A DNA stretch of 64,000 nt from Mesorhizobium atlanticum. GTDB taxonomy: Bacteria > Pseudomonadota > Alphaproteobacteria > Rhizobiales > Rhizobiaceae. A program made the translations under genes and the position numbers. Location: NCBI RefSeq assembly GCF_003289965.1, contig NZ_QMBQ01000007.1, positions 186,001-250,000 of the forward strand. The letters are read 5' to 3'. How positions within the stretch are numbered: the stretch's first letter is position 1; each line of letters starts with the position of its first letter. Of this stretch, positions 34,238-43,007 are shown piece by piece. The notes beneath the pieces were generated by a model, which was not told the DNA's origin, did not search any database, and saw only the letters and a list, made by a program, of their open reading frames with translations.

Positions 34238-35086
34238 ATGCGGGTTCTGCGCGAATTGATAAGACGGCCTTCCGCCCTCTTCGGGCTGATCGTGGTCGTG
34301 CTCGTGCTGCTGGCGGCGATCTTCGCGCCATGGATCGCGCATTTCTCGCCGGACGATCAGCTTGCCGACGGCCTGTCGCTCGAAGGCGCGCCGCTGCCGC
34401 CCGGCGGCGGCCATCTGTTCGGCACCGACACGCTCGGCCGCGACCTCTTCGCCCGCGTGCTGTTCGGCGCCCGCACGTCGCTCATCATCGGTCTCGTCGC
34501 CAACGGCGTCGCCGTCGCGATCGGACTTCTCGTCGGGCTGCTCGCCGGCTATCTGCGGGGCGCCGCCGGCAATTTGCTGATGCGCTTCACCGACCTGATG
34601 ATGGCCTTTCCGGCTCTGCTGCTCGCCATCGCGCTCGCGGCGCTCCTGAAACCCAGCCTGTGGATCGTCGCCATGGTGATCGCCCTGGTGAACTGGGTGC
34701 AGGTCGCCCGTATCGTCTACACCGAAACGCGCGGCCTGGTGGAACGCGACTTCATCGTCGCCGAGCGTTCGCTGGGCGCCGGCAACGGTCGCATCATCCT
34801 TCTGCACATCCTTCCCCATCTGATGCCGACGGCCATCGTCTGGGGCACGCTCGGCATCGCCACCACCGTGCTGCTCGAGGCGACCTTGTCCTTCCTCGGC
34901 ATCGGCGTGCAGCCGCCGCAGCCCTCCTGGGGCAACATCATCTTCGAGAGCCAGAGCTATTTCCAGGATGCGCCCTGGCTGGTGTTCATCCCCGGCGCGA
35001 TCATCCTCGCCACGGCGCTGTCCTTCAACCTGATCGGCGACGCCCTGCGCGACATCCTCGACCCGACCCAGCGCGGAAGGCTGTGA
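34238..35086 (+). CDS. ABC transporter permease (DppC/OppC type)
   Basis: A 282-residue inner-membrane permease with a leading TM, a periplasmic segment (FGTDTLGRDLFARVLFGART) and five more TM segments. The cytosolic EAA-like loop is VERDFIVAERSLGAGNGRII. GIGVQPPQPSWGNIIFES is the conserved DppC C-terminal motif. It starts 9 bp after amiR. Unusually it precedes the DppB-type partner, the reverse of most Dpp operons. Confidence 0.92.
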   Translation: MRVLRELIRRPSALFGLIVVVLVLLAAIFAPWIAHFSPDDQLADGLSLEGAPLPPGGGHLFGTDTLGRDLFARVLFGARTSLIIGLVANGVAVAIGLLVGLLAGYLRGAAGNLLMRFTDLMMAFPALLLAIALAALLKPSLWIVAMVIALVNWVQVARIVYTETRGLVERDFIVAERSLGAGNGRIILLHILPHLMPTAIVWGTLGIATTVLLEATLSFLGIGVQPPQPSWGNIIFESQSYFQDAPWLVFIPGAIILATALSFNLIGDALRDILDPTQRGRL

Positions 35087-35088
35087 CG

Positions 35089-36009
35089 ATGGCCTTCTTC
35101 CTCGCCCGCCGTCTCGTCCAGGCCGTGCTGATCCTGCTCGGCGTGGCCGCCATCACCTTCCTTCTGCTCTATTTCCTGCCGGCGGACCCCGCCGTGCTGA
35201 TCGCCGGGCGCTCCGCGACGCCGCAGATGGTAGCCGCCATCCGGCATGAGCTCGGCCTCGACCAGCCTTTGGTCATGCAGTTCCTGCGTTATGTCGGCAA
35301 TCTGCTGCATGGCGATCTCGGCCGTTCCTATACGCAGAAGACCGAAGTATTGCCGCTGATCCTGGCGCGGCTGCCGGCAACGCTGGTGCTGATGGCCGCA
35401 GGCATCGTCGTCGAGGTGGCGCTCGGCCTGACCTTCGGCATCATCGCGGCGGTCCGGCGCGGCGGCTTCATCGACCGCTCGGTGATGATGCTCTCCTTCG
35501 TCGGCGTCTCGTCGCCGCAATTCGTCGTGGCATTGCTGCTTCTCTATGTCTTTGCCGCCACGCTCGGCTGGTTCCCGATGTCCGGCTTCGGCACGGCGCG
35601 GCATGTCGTGCTGCCGGCGCTCACGCTCGGCGTGCTCGGCGCCGGCTGGTACGCGCGCATGGTGCGCTCGGCCATGATCGAGGTGCTGCGCCAGGATTAT
35701 GTGCGCACCGCGCATGCAAAGGGCCTCAGCGGCCGTCGCGTCGTGCTTGGCCACGCGCTGCCCAACGCGCTTTTGCCGATCATCGCCATGGTCGGCATCG
35801 ACATCGGCCAGTTCATGAGCGGCGTGGTCGTGGTCGAGGCCGTCTATGGCTGGCCCGGCATCGGCCAGCTCGCCTGGCAGGCCATCCAGCAGGTCGACGT
35901 GCCGATCATCATGGGCGTCACCCTGGTCTCGGCGCTGGCCATCGTGCTCGGCAACCTGCTCGCCGACTTCGTCGCCCCGTTCGTCGATCCCCGCATCCGC
36001 AGCCAATAA
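35089..36009 (+). CDS. ABC transporter permease (DppB/OppB type)
   Basis: A 306-residue inner-membrane permease. MAFFLARRLVQAVLILLGVA is TM1. LFFLPADPA-like region is YFLPADPAVLIAGRSATP, then RHELGLDQPLVMQFLRYVGN and GDLGRSY, all typical of DppB. The EAA loop is VLRQDYVRTAHAKGLSGRRV, and VEAVYGWPGIGQLAWQAI is the conserved C-terminal motif. ATG 35089 is 2 bp after the previous stop, so translation is coupled. Confidence 0.93.
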   Translation: MAFFLARRLVQAVLILLGVAAITFLLLYFLPADPAVLIAGRSATPQMVAAIRHELGLDQPLVMQFLRYVGNLLHGDLGRSYTQKTEVLPLILARLPATLVLMAAGIVVEVALGLTFGIIAAVRRGGFIDRSVMMLSFVGVSSPQFVVALLLLYVFAATLGWFPMSGFGTARHVVLPALTLGVLGAGWYARMVRSAMIEVLRQDYVRTAHAKGLSGRRVVLGHALPNALLPIIAMVGIDIGQFMSGVVVVEAVYGWPGIGQLAWQAIQQVDVPIIMGVTLVSALAIVLGNLLADFVAPFVDPRIRSQ

Positions 36010-36038
36010 CCAACAAGACCGACAGAGGAGTGAACTCA

Positions 36039-37667
36039 ATGAACAAATTCGCCAAACAGATCAGCCTGGCGGCGCTGCTTGCCGCCTCGGCCCTGGTGCC
36101 CGCCAGGCTCGCCTTCGCCGACACGCCGACCAATGGCGGCGACATCATCGTCACCTATAAGGACGACATCGCCACGCTCGACCCCGCCATCGGCTATGAC
36201 TGGCAGAACTGGTCGATGATCAACGCCCTGTTCTCGCGCCTGGTCGACTACAAGCCGGGCACCACGGAACTCGGACCGTCCCTTGCCGACAGTTACGACG
36301 TGTCCGACGACGGCAAGGTCTATACGTTCAAGCTGCATCCCGGCGTCAAGTTCACCAACGGCCGCGCGGTGACGGCGGCGGACGTCAAATGGTCGATCGA
36401 GCGCGCCGTCAATCCCAAGACGCAAGGTCCGGGCGCCGGCTTCTTCCACTCGATCGTAGGCGCCGACAAGATGACGGCCGGCACCGCCGACACGATGGAG
36501 GGCATCACGGCGATAGACGACCATACGGTGAAGTTCACGCTTTCGCAGCCCGACGCCACCTTCCTCAACGTGCTGGCGCTCAACTTCGCTTCCGTCGTGC
36601 CGAAGGAGGCGGTGGAAGCAGCAGGCGGCGACTTCGGCAAGCATCCGGTCGGCTCCGGCGCCTTCACGCTGAAGGAATGGACGATCGGCCAGCGCCTCGT
36701 CTTCGTGAAAAACCCCGACTATTTCATCAAGGACCGGCCGCATGTCGACTCTTTCACGATCGAGGTCGGCCAGGAGCCGCTGGTGGCGCTTTTGCGCCTG
36801 CAGAAAGGCGAGGTCGACATTGCCGGCGACGGCATCCCGCCGGCGAAATATCTGGAGATGAAGAAGTCGCCCGAGTTCGAGGGCATGATCGTCGACCGCC
36901 AACAGCTGGAAACCAGCTACGTCACTTTGAACACGCAGGTAAAACCCTTCGACAATGCCAAGGTGCGGCAGGCCGTCAACATGGCCATCAACAAGGACCG
37001 CATCGTGCGCATCATCAACGGCCGCGCCACGCCGGCAAGCCAGGTGCTGCCGCCGCTGATGCCGGGCTATGACCAGAACTACAAGGGCTATGCCTACGAT
37101 CCCGAAAAGGCCAAGGCGCTGCTTGCCGAAGCCGGGCTGAAGGACGGCTTCTCGACGCAGATCTACACCTCCAACACCGATCCGCAGCCGCGCATCACGC
37201 AGGCGATCCAGCAGGATCTGGCAGCGATCGGCGTCAAGGCCGAGATCAAGGCGGTGGCCAATCCGAACGTGATTGCCGCCGGCGGCACGCAGGGCCAGGC
37301 GCCCATGGTCTGGTCCGGCGGGCTCGGCTGGATTGCCGACTTCCCGGATCCGTCCGACTTCTACGGGCCGATCCTCGGCTGCGGCAGCGCGGTTGCCGGC
37401 GGCTGGAACTGGTCTTGGTACTGCAACAAGGACATCGACGCCCGCGCCCAGGCGGCGGACGCCATGCCGGTGCCGGCCAAGGCCGAGGAGCGCAACAAGG
37501 CCTGGGCGCAGATCTTCACCGACATCCAGACCAATGACGCGCCCTGGATCCCGGTCTTCAACGAACGCCGCGTGGTGGCCAAGTCCAAGCGCATGGGCGG
37601 CCCGGACGAGATCTACATCGATCCGACCCGCGTCATCGACTACGAAGCAATCTATGTGAACAAGTAG
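36039..37667 (+). CDS. ABC transporter substrate-binding protein (family 5)
   Basis: A 542-residue periplasmic binding protein with a signal peptide (MNKFAKQISLAALLAASALV then PARLAFA). The SBP_bac_5 domain has IATLDPAIGYDWQNWSMINA, VYTFKLHPGVKFTNGRAVTA and NMAINKDRIVRI. This family normally binds peptides, nickel-chelates or opines; given the operon, an amide-type ligand is inferred. AGAGGAG is 8 bp before ATG 36039. Followed by a GC-rich hairpin. Confidence 0.92.
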   Translation: MNKFAKQISLAALLAASALVPARLAFADTPTNGGDIIVTYKDDIATLDPAIGYDWQNWSMINALFSRLVDYKPGTTELGPSLADSYDVSDDGKVYTFKLHPGVKFTNGRAVTAADVKWSIERAVNPKTQGPGAGFFHSIVGADKMTAGTADTMEGITAIDDHTVKFTLSQPDATFLNVLALNFASVVPKEAVEAAGGDFGKHPVGSGAFTLKEWTIGQRLVFVKNPDYFIKDRPHVDSFTIEVGQEPLVALLRLQKGEVDIAGDGIPPAKYLEMKKSPEFEGMIVDRQQLETSYVTLNTQVKPFDNAKVRQAVNMAINKDRIVRIINGRATPASQVLPPLMPGYDQNYKGYAYDPEKAKALLAEAGLKDGFSTQIYTSNTDPQPRITQAIQQDLAAIGVKAEIKAVANPNVIAAGGTQGQAPMVWSGGLGWIADFPDPSDFYGPILGCGSAVAGGWNWSWYCNKDIDARAQAADAMPVPAKAEERNKAWAQIFTDIQTNDAPWIPVFNERRVVAKSKRMGGPDEIYIDPTRVIDYEAIYVNK

Positions 37668-37680
37668 GCCGTCACATTTT

Positions 37681-37709
37681 CCGGCGGCGGGCGTTTGGCC
37701 CGCCGCCGG
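37681..37709 (+). other. GC-rich hairpin between binding-protein and amidase genes
   Basis: A 12-bp perfect stem (CCGGCGGCGGGC at 37681-37692, complement at 37698-37709) with a 5-base loop and no T tract. Such hairpins after binding-protein genes commonly protect the upstream mRNA and raise binding-protein yield relative to downstream genes. Confidence 0.75.
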
Positions 37710-37771
37710 CCGCCTTTCAATGATGCCGCCAAACGGGAGGGCGGCTTGCCAAAGACAAACGAGAAGCAACC

Positions 37772-38716
37772 ATGTGCGTGAAGTGCGACTACACCATCCA
37801 TCGCGCCAGCCACCATTTCGGCTGGAACCGCGATTTCGAGCCGGCGCTGACGGCCAGGCCGGGTTCGACGATCCATTTCGAGTGCCTCGATTCCTCCGGC
37901 GGACAGTTCGATGCAAACTCCACGGTGGCGGATGTCTCGACCATGGATTTCGGCAAGGTCAATCCGGTCACCGGACCGGTCTATGTCGAGGGCGCCAGGC
38001 CGGGCGATGCGCTGAAGATCACGCTGCGCCATTTCGAGCCGTCGGGCCTCGGCTGGACCGCCAACATTCCGGGCTTTGGCCTGCTCGCCGACCAGTTCAA
38101 GGAGCCGGCGCTGCACATCTGGAAATATGATGCCGCCTCGCTGGCGCCGGCGCTCTATGGTCCGGGCGGGCGCGTGCCGCTGAAACCCTTCGCCGGCACG
38201 ATCGGCTTGGCACCGGCCGAACCCGGCCTGCATTCCGTGGTGCCGCCGCGCCGTGTCGGCGGCAATCTCGACATCCGCGACCTTGCCGCCGGCACCACGC
38301 TCTATCTGCCGGTCGAGGTCGAAGGCGCGCTTTTCTCGATCGGTGACACGCACGCCGCCCAGGGCGACGGCGAGGTCTGCGGCACGGCCATCGAGAGCCG
38401 CATGGACGTCCAGGCGACGATCGAGCTGGTCAAGGACGCGCGGCTGGAAAGTCCGCGCTTCACCACGCCTGGCCCGGTGACCCGCCACCTCGACGGGGCC
38501 GGCTATGAGGTCACCACCGGCGTCGGACCGGACCTGATGACAGCAGCCCGCGAAAGCGTCATGCGCATGGTCGACCTGCTTGCCGCCGACCATGGGCTGA
38601 AGCCGATCGACGCCTACATGCTCTGCTCGGTCTGCGGTGATTTGCGCATCAGCGAGATCGTCGACATGCCGAACTGGGTCGTCTCGTTCTACTTCCCAAG
38701 GATCGTCTTCAATTGA
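37772..38716 (+). CDS. fmdA: Acetamidase/formamidase
   Basis: A 314-residue member of the FmdA_AmdA family, which hydrolyses short amides such as formamide or acetamide to the acid and ammonia. Landmarks: FDANSTVADVSTMDFGKVNP, VTGPVYVEGARPGDALKITL, GGNLDIRDLAAGTTLYLPVE and FSIGDTHAAQGDGEVCGTAIE. The chain is of the shorter type compared with ~400-residue actinobacterial FmdA. No signal peptide. It is the catabolic gene of the operon, placed between importer genes. Its TGA overlaps the next ATG (TGATG). Confidence 0.9.
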   Translation: MCVKCDYTIHRASHHFGWNRDFEPALTARPGSTIHFECLDSSGGQFDANSTVADVSTMDFGKVNPVTGPVYVEGARPGDALKITLRHFEPSGLGWTANIPGFGLLADQFKEPALHIWKYDAASLAPALYGPGGRVPLKPFAGTIGLAPAEPGLHSVVPPRRVGGNLDIRDLAAGTTLYLPVEVEGALFSIGDTHAAQGDGEVCGTAIESRMDVQATIELVKDARLESPRFTTPGPVTRHLDGAGYEVTTGVGPDLMTAARESVMRMVDLLAADHGLKPIDAYMLCSVCGDLRISEIVDMPNWVVSFYFPRIVFN

Positions 38717-40395
38717 TGACGGCCGGGCGAGGAAGAGATGCCGTCCTGACCGTCGACAATTTGTCGGTCGACGCGCTTACGCCTGAGGGCGCGAGGCGCG
38801 TCATCGACGGCATCAGCTTTGCGCTGGCGCCGGGCGAGACGCTCTGCCTTGCCGGCGAGTCCGGCTCCGGCAAATCGGTGACGGCGCTTTCGATCATGCG
38901 CCTGTTGCCGCGCGCCTCGCTGCGCATCGCCGGCGGCGACATCAGGCTCGAACGCCAGTCGCTTCCGCGCCTGCCGGAGCGCGCCATGCGCGATGTGCGC
39001 GGCGGCGAGATCGCCATGATCTTCCAGGAGCCGATGACGTCTCTCAACCCGGTCCACTCGATAGGCGCGCAACTGACCGAGGCGATCCGCATCCACCAGG
39101 GCGCGGAAGGTTCAAGCGTCGAGCAGCGCGCCCGCGACATGCTGGATGTCGTGCATATCAGCGACCCGGCGCGACGCATGAAGCAATATCCGCACGAGCT
39201 TTCCGGCGGCATGCGCCAGCGGGTCATGATCGCCATGGCGCTGTCCTGCCGGCCGAAAGTGCTGCTGGCCGACGAACCGACAACGGCGCTCGACGTGACG
39301 GTGCAGGCGCAGATCCTGAAGCTGATGCGCGAGCTGAAGCGCGAATTCGGCACCGCCATCATCCTCATCACCCATGACATGGGCGTCGTCGCCGAGATGG
39401 CCGACCGGGTGGCCGTCATGCGCGACGGACGAATCGTCGAAGCAGGCCCCGTGCTCGACATTTTCGAGCGGCCGCAAGCCGACTATACGCGCGAATTGCT
39501 CGCCGCCGTGCCGCGCCTCGGCGCCTTCGCGGGAACCGACGCGCCGCCTCGCGTCACGGCCACCCCCCGGCCGCCGACGCCGAACGGCGAAGCGCCCGTG
39601 CTTTCGGTCAAAAACCTTGTCGTCGACTACGGCGCCTCGTCCAACCTCTTCCGCCGCCGCGCCTCGGAGGCGCCGGCGGTCCAGGATGTCTCCTTCGAGA
39701 TAAGGCCGGGCCGCACGCTCGGCCTCGTCGGCGAAAGCGGCTCCGGCAAGTCCACCACCGGCAAGGCCGTGCTCGGCCTTGTTCCGTTCACCGGCTCGGT
39801 GATCATCGGCGGCACGTCCATCCACCGCCTCTCGGCGAGCGCGATGCGGCCGGTGCGCCGCGCAGCGCAGATGATCTTCCAGGATCCCTACGCCTCGCTC
39901 GACCCGCGCATGACGGTGGGAGCCGCCATCGCCGAACCGCTCGTCATCCACGGCATCGGCACAAAGGACGAGCGGCGAGAACGCGTGGCCTCGCTTCTTG
40001 CGCGTGTCGGGCTCGAAGCCGATCATGCCTTTCGCTATCCGCATGAATTTTCCGGCGGCCAGCGCCAGCGCATCTGCATCGCGCGGGCGCTGGCGCTCGA
40101 ACCGAAGCTGATCGTCGCCGACGAAAGCGTCGCGGCGCTCGACGTGTCGGTCAGGGCGCGCGTGCTCGACCTGATGCTGGAGCTGCAGGAGACACTGGGG
40201 CTTGCCTATCTCTTCATCTCGCACGACATGGCGGTGGTCGAGCGCATGAGCCATGACGTCGCTGTCATGCGCGGCGGCCGCATCGTCGAAGCCGGCTCGC
40301 GGCGCGCGGTGCTGTCGTCACCGCGCGAGGACTATACTCGCGAACTGATCGCCGCCGTGCCCATTCCGGATCCGCGTGTCGCTACCCTAACATAG
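38716..40395 (+). CDS. Fused double ABC ATPase (DppD-DppF type)
   Basis: A 559-residue cytosolic chain with two complete ATP-binding cassettes. Cassette 1: Walker A GESGSGKSVT, signature LSGGMRQRV, Walker B VLLADEPTTALD. Cassette 2 (after ~residue 290): Walker A GESGSGKSTT, signature FSGGQRQRI, Walker B LIVADESVAALD, where Ser replaces the usual Pro after the catalytic Glu. Both have the H-loop Asp-His pair (ITHDMG; ISHDMA). It energises the two permeases. Start at ATG 38716 overlaps the fmdA stop. Last gene of the amide operon. Confidence 0.93.
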   Translation: MTAGRGRDAVLTVDNLSVDALTPEGARRVIDGISFALAPGETLCLAGESGSGKSVTALSIMRLLPRASLRIAGGDIRLERQSLPRLPERAMRDVRGGEIAMIFQEPMTSLNPVHSIGAQLTEAIRIHQGAEGSSVEQRARDMLDVVHISDPARRMKQYPHELSGGMRQRVMIAMALSCRPKVLLADEPTTALDVTVQAQILKLMRELKREFGTAIILITHDMGVVAEMADRVAVMRDGRIVEAGPVLDIFERPQADYTRELLAAVPRLGAFAGTDAPPRVTATPRPPTPNGEAPVLSVKNLVVDYGASSNLFRRRASEAPAVQDVSFEIRPGRTLGLVGESGSGKSTTGKAVLGLVPFTGSVIIGGTSIHRLSASAMRPVRRAAQMIFQDPYASLDPRMTVGAAIAEPLVIHGIGTKDERRERVASLLARVGLEADHAFRYPHEFSGGQRQRICIARALALEPKLIVADESVAALDVSVRARVLDLMLELQETLGLAYLFISHDMAVVERMSHDVAVMRGGRIVEAGSRRAVLSSPREDYTRELIAAVPIPDPRVATLT

Positions 40396-40403
40396 CGTAA
40401 CCG

Positions 40404-40422
40404 ATTGCGGGACCGCCGCAAT
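40404..40422. terminator. Weak hairpin between the convergent operons
   Basis: ATTGCGG (40404-40410) pairs with CCGCAAT (40416-40422) around 5 bases, just 9 bp after the ABC ATPase stop and before the convergent ispA stop. No T tract; a weak or factor-assisted 3' end at best. Confidence 0.4.
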
Positions 40423-40464
40423 TCCCGAGTGGCTGGCAGCGCCAAAGGGAAATCACTTGCCCCC

Positions 40465-41382
40465 TCAGCTATTGCGCGTCGCCACGAACGTCGCGGCCTC
40501 CTTGAGCAACTCCGCCTCTTCGCCATAGGGCTCGAGCAGCGCATGCGCCTGGTCGATCAGGCCGTGCAACTGGCCGCGCGCCCAGTCGGGGCCGTGCAGT
40601 GCGGCGAGCGTCGCCTTGCCGGCGGCGGCGTCCTTGTTCGTCGCCTTGCCCATCTGCTTGGCGTCGGCGGTGAGGTCGAGCAGGTCGTCGGCAAGCTGGA
40701 AGGCAAGGCCGATCGCCGAGCCGAACTCCGCCAGCCTCTCGCGGTCCGCGGGCGGCGCGCCGGCGACGATCGCGCCGGCCTCGCATGCGAAGCGGATGAG
40801 CGCGCCGGTCTTCATGGCCTGCAACGTGATGATGCCGGCCTCGTCCGGCCGGTTGCGCTCGGCTTCCAGATCGAGCATCTGGCCGCCCACCATGCCGCCG
40901 GCGCCGGCCGCGCGCGAGAGCGCCAGCACGAGCGCCACCCTACGCTCGGCAGGCAAGGCCGTCGCCTCGTCGGCGATGATGTCGAAGGCTAAAGTCAGCA
41001 GCGCGTCGCCGGCGAGGATCGCTGTCGCCTCGTCGAAGGCCTTGTGCACCGTCGGCTGGCCGCGGCGCAGGTCGTCGTCGTCCATCGCCGGCAGATCGTC
41101 ATGGATCAGCGAATAGCAGTGCACGCATTCCAGCGCCGCAGCGACACGCAACGTCGCGTCATTGTCCGCCGAAAACAGCGCGGCACTTTCCATGACCAGA
41201 AAAGGGCGCAGCCGCTTGCCGCCGTTGAGCACGCCATGCCGCATGGCCGCCATCAGGCGCTCGGGCCGCGCGATCTCACCGGTGAGCGGACGCGCGTCGA
41301 GGATGCGGCGCAGCTCCGTCTCGACGGCGGCGGCGCGCATGAAAAGGGCGGATTCGAAGGCGATCTGGTCGTCTTTGCTCAT
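40465..41382 (-). CDS. ispA: Polyprenyl diphosphate synthase (farnesyl-PP synthase type)
   Basis: A 305-residue trans-isoprenyl synthase condensing IPP with DMAPP and GPP. GGKRLRPFLVME is the IPP site, HDDLPAMDDDDLRRGQPT the first Asp-rich motif with the two extra residues typical of bacterial FPPS, and FQLADDLLDLT the second Asp-rich motif. Met at 41382 gives MSKDDQ; another in-frame Met 30 bp upstream exists and neither has a strong ribosome site. Divergent from mtgA, which fits a shared role in cell-wall lipid carrier supply. Confidence 0.92.
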   Translation of the reverse strand: MSKDDQIAFESALFMRAAAVETELRRILDARPLTGEIARPERLMAAMRHGVLNGGKRLRPFLVMESAALFSADNDATLRVAAALECVHCYSLIHDDLPAMDDDDLRRGQPTVHKAFDEATAILAGDALLTLAFDIIADEATALPAERRVALVLALSRAAGAGGMVGGQMLDLEAERNRPDEAGIITLQAMKTGALIRFACEAGAIVAGAPPADRERLAEFGSAIGLAFQLADDLLDLTADAKQMGKATNKDAAAGKATLAALHGPDWARGQLHGLIDQAHALLEPYGEEAELLKEAATFVATRNS

Positions 41383-41510
41383 GTCCGGGACCGGTAGCCG
41401 ACACTCAGACATTGCGCAAGCTGGCGCGCGCCTTTATGCCGGAGAGGGCGAGGCACGGGTGGGACGGCTTGACGGAACCGATCGTCGAAGATGGAAGCGA
41501 AGGGCTGGAC

Positions 41511-42218
41511 ATGGCGCGGTCGCGGCGCCTGAGCCGCGCCAGTCTGAGGCGCATCGGCCGGCGCTGCCTGGTCGTCGCGCTCGTGCTGGCGGCCATCCCG
41601 GTCGTGCTCACCTTCCTGTACCTGCCGTCCTTCGTGCACCCTGTCTCGACGCTGATGCTGAAGGACCTCGCGACTTTCTCCGGCTACGACCGGCGTTGGG
41701 TATCGATCGATGACGTGGCGCCGGTGCTGGCGAATTCGGTGATCATGTCGGAGGACGGGCAGTTCTGCTTCCATCGCGGCGTCGATCTGGGCGAATTGCG
41801 CGGCGTGGTCGACGACGCGCTGGCCGGCGAGGCGACGCGCGGCGCCTCCACCATCACCATGCAGACGGTGAAGAACCTTTTCCTGTGGTCGCGGCCGCTT
41901 GGCAGCGTGCGCAAGGTGGTCGAGCTGCCTTTGGCCGTCTATTTCGATGCGGTGATGTCGAAGCGGCGGATCATGGAGATCTATCTCAACATCGCCGAAT
42001 GGGGGCCGGGCATCTACGGCATCGAGGCCGCCGCGCGGCATCATTTCGGCATCTCGGCCAGGCAGTTGTCGCGCAGGCAGGCGGCGCTGCTGGCCGTCAG
42101 CCTGCCCAACCCGATCGAGCGCAATCCGGCCAAGCCCGGGCCGGGACTGAGACGTCTTGCGAGCTTGATCGAGCGCCGCGCGAGCCGGTCCGGCGCCTAT
42201 GTCGGTTGCCTTGATTAG
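41511..42218 (+). CDS. mtgA: Monofunctional peptidoglycan glycosyltransferase
   Basis: A 235-residue GT51 enzyme that polymerises lipid II into glycan strands. One N-terminal TM (RRCLVVALVLAAIPVVLTFL) anchors it. MSEDGQFCFHRGVDLGEL carries the catalytic Glu, GASTITMQTVKNLFLW and EIYLNIAEWGPGIYGIEAAA are the other family motifs. No transpeptidase domain. ATG 41511 has GAAGGG upstream and gives the usual length; the frame is open to a TTG at 41412 and an ATG at 41436, which would add 25-33 residues without ribosome sites. Confidence 0.9.
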   Translation: MARSRRLSRASLRRIGRRCLVVALVLAAIPVVLTFLYLPSFVHPVSTLMLKDLATFSGYDRRWVSIDDVAPVLANSVIMSEDGQFCFHRGVDLGELRGVVDDALAGEATRGASTITMQTVKNLFLWSRPLGSVRKVVELPLAVYFDAVMSKRRIMEIYLNIAEWGPGIYGIEAAARHHFGISARQLSRRQAALLAVSLPNPIERNPAKPGPGLRRLASLIERRASRSGAYVGCLD

Positions 42219-42392
42219 GCGTATCGGGATTCAGGTGAGCCAGTTTTCTGCTCCGGCAAAAAAATTCGCGGGTAACGCTGGCCAAAACGGCGCAAGGCGT
42301 GTATAGGCACCCGACTTTCTCAGATTATGGCCTCGATGCGGCCCTTTCGCGAGGGTTGCCGGGGCATTTTGACCATGTAGTGGAGCATATCC

Positions 42393-42575
42393 ATGGCCGT
42401 TCCAAAAAGAAAAACCTCTCCGTCGAAGCGCGGCATGCGCCGCTCGGCCGACGCCCTCAAGGCCCCGACCTATGTCGAGGACAAGAATTCCGGCGAAATG
42501 CGCCGCCCGCATCACATCGACCTGAAGACCGGCATGTATCGCGGCCGCCAGGTTCTGGAGCCGAAGGAAAGCTGA
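42393..42575 (+). CDS. rpmF: 50S ribosomal protein bL32
   Basis: A 60-residue ribosomal protein: MAVPKRKTSPSKRGMRRSAD and the C-terminal HHIDLKTGMYRGRQVLEPKE. The zinc cysteines are absent, as is normal for alphaproteobacteria. GGAG is 8 bp before ATG. It follows mtgA, the usual rhizobial order, and ends with a strong terminator. Confidence 0.97.
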   Translation: MAVPKRKTSPSKRGMRRSADALKAPTYVEDKNSGEMRRPHHIDLKTGMYRGRQVLEPKES

Positions 42576-42600
42576 GAAGCTTCCACGGTTCGTGATGTCC

Positions 42601-42636
42601 AAAAGACCGGCCTCTGGCCGGTCTTTTTGTTTTTTG
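42601..42636 (+). terminator. Intrinsic terminator after rpmF
   Basis: A 12-bp stem AAAAGACCGGCC (42601-42612) with its complement (42616-42627), loop TCT, then a T-rich tail. 26 bp after the rpmF stop. Confidence 0.93.
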
Positions 42637-42679
42637 TCGCCGGCGGCATACGGAATTGATCGCTCGCGCTGCCGAAGGC

Positions 42680-42785
42680 TAAAGCATGTCTCCCGAAAGT
42701 GGGAACCGGTTTCGGGATAAAGACATGCGTAAAATCAAGAACCTAAAGCGCGTGGAGCGAACCTGAAAGATCGCGACGCGCTTTA
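42680..42785. repeat. Interspersed repeat A (GCATGTCT/AGACATGC element)
   Basis: In the 432-bp gene-free stretch after rpmF. Nested inverted pairs: GCATGTCT (42684-42691) with AGACATGC (42721-42728), CCCGAAA (42692-42698) with TTTCGGG (42710-42716), and AAAGCGCGT (42745-42753) with ACGCGCTTT (42776-42784). It resembles a repeat very common in Mesorhizobium and relatives. A further CCGTTTC/GGAAACGG pair lies at ~42796-42812. Confidence 0.8.
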
Positions 42786-42837
42786 GACCGATTCACCGTT
42801 TCACGGAAACGGCGAGCCGCTCTATCTCCTTGTTCTG

Positions 42838-42886
42838 GCGCAATTCCGGACGGAAAACCGCTCACACTTTTCTTGGAATTGCTTTA
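42838..42886. repeat. Interspersed repeat B (second copy)
   Basis: A 49-bp element whose reverse complement begins TAAAGCAATTCC and contains GGTTTTCCGTCC; it is a close copy of 7408-7456. Inverted CAATTCC/GGAATTG ends (42841-42847; 42874-42880). It directly follows repeat A, making a composite. Confidence 0.8.
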
Positions 42887-43007
42887 AGCAACCGGCTGAC
42901 ATCGTTATTTCATTAGGTCTTACAGCGTGTTCGCCGCCGCGGCGAAAAGCCTTGACGGCACGCTTGCCGCGGATTTTACAAAAGGGTGCCTCATTGGAGT
43001 CGCCCAG

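Noticed and set aside
42927..43007. GTG start adding 27 residues to the membrane protein at 43008
   Set aside because: The added region is not hydrophobic and has no ribosome site; ATG 43008 has GGAG at the right spacing.
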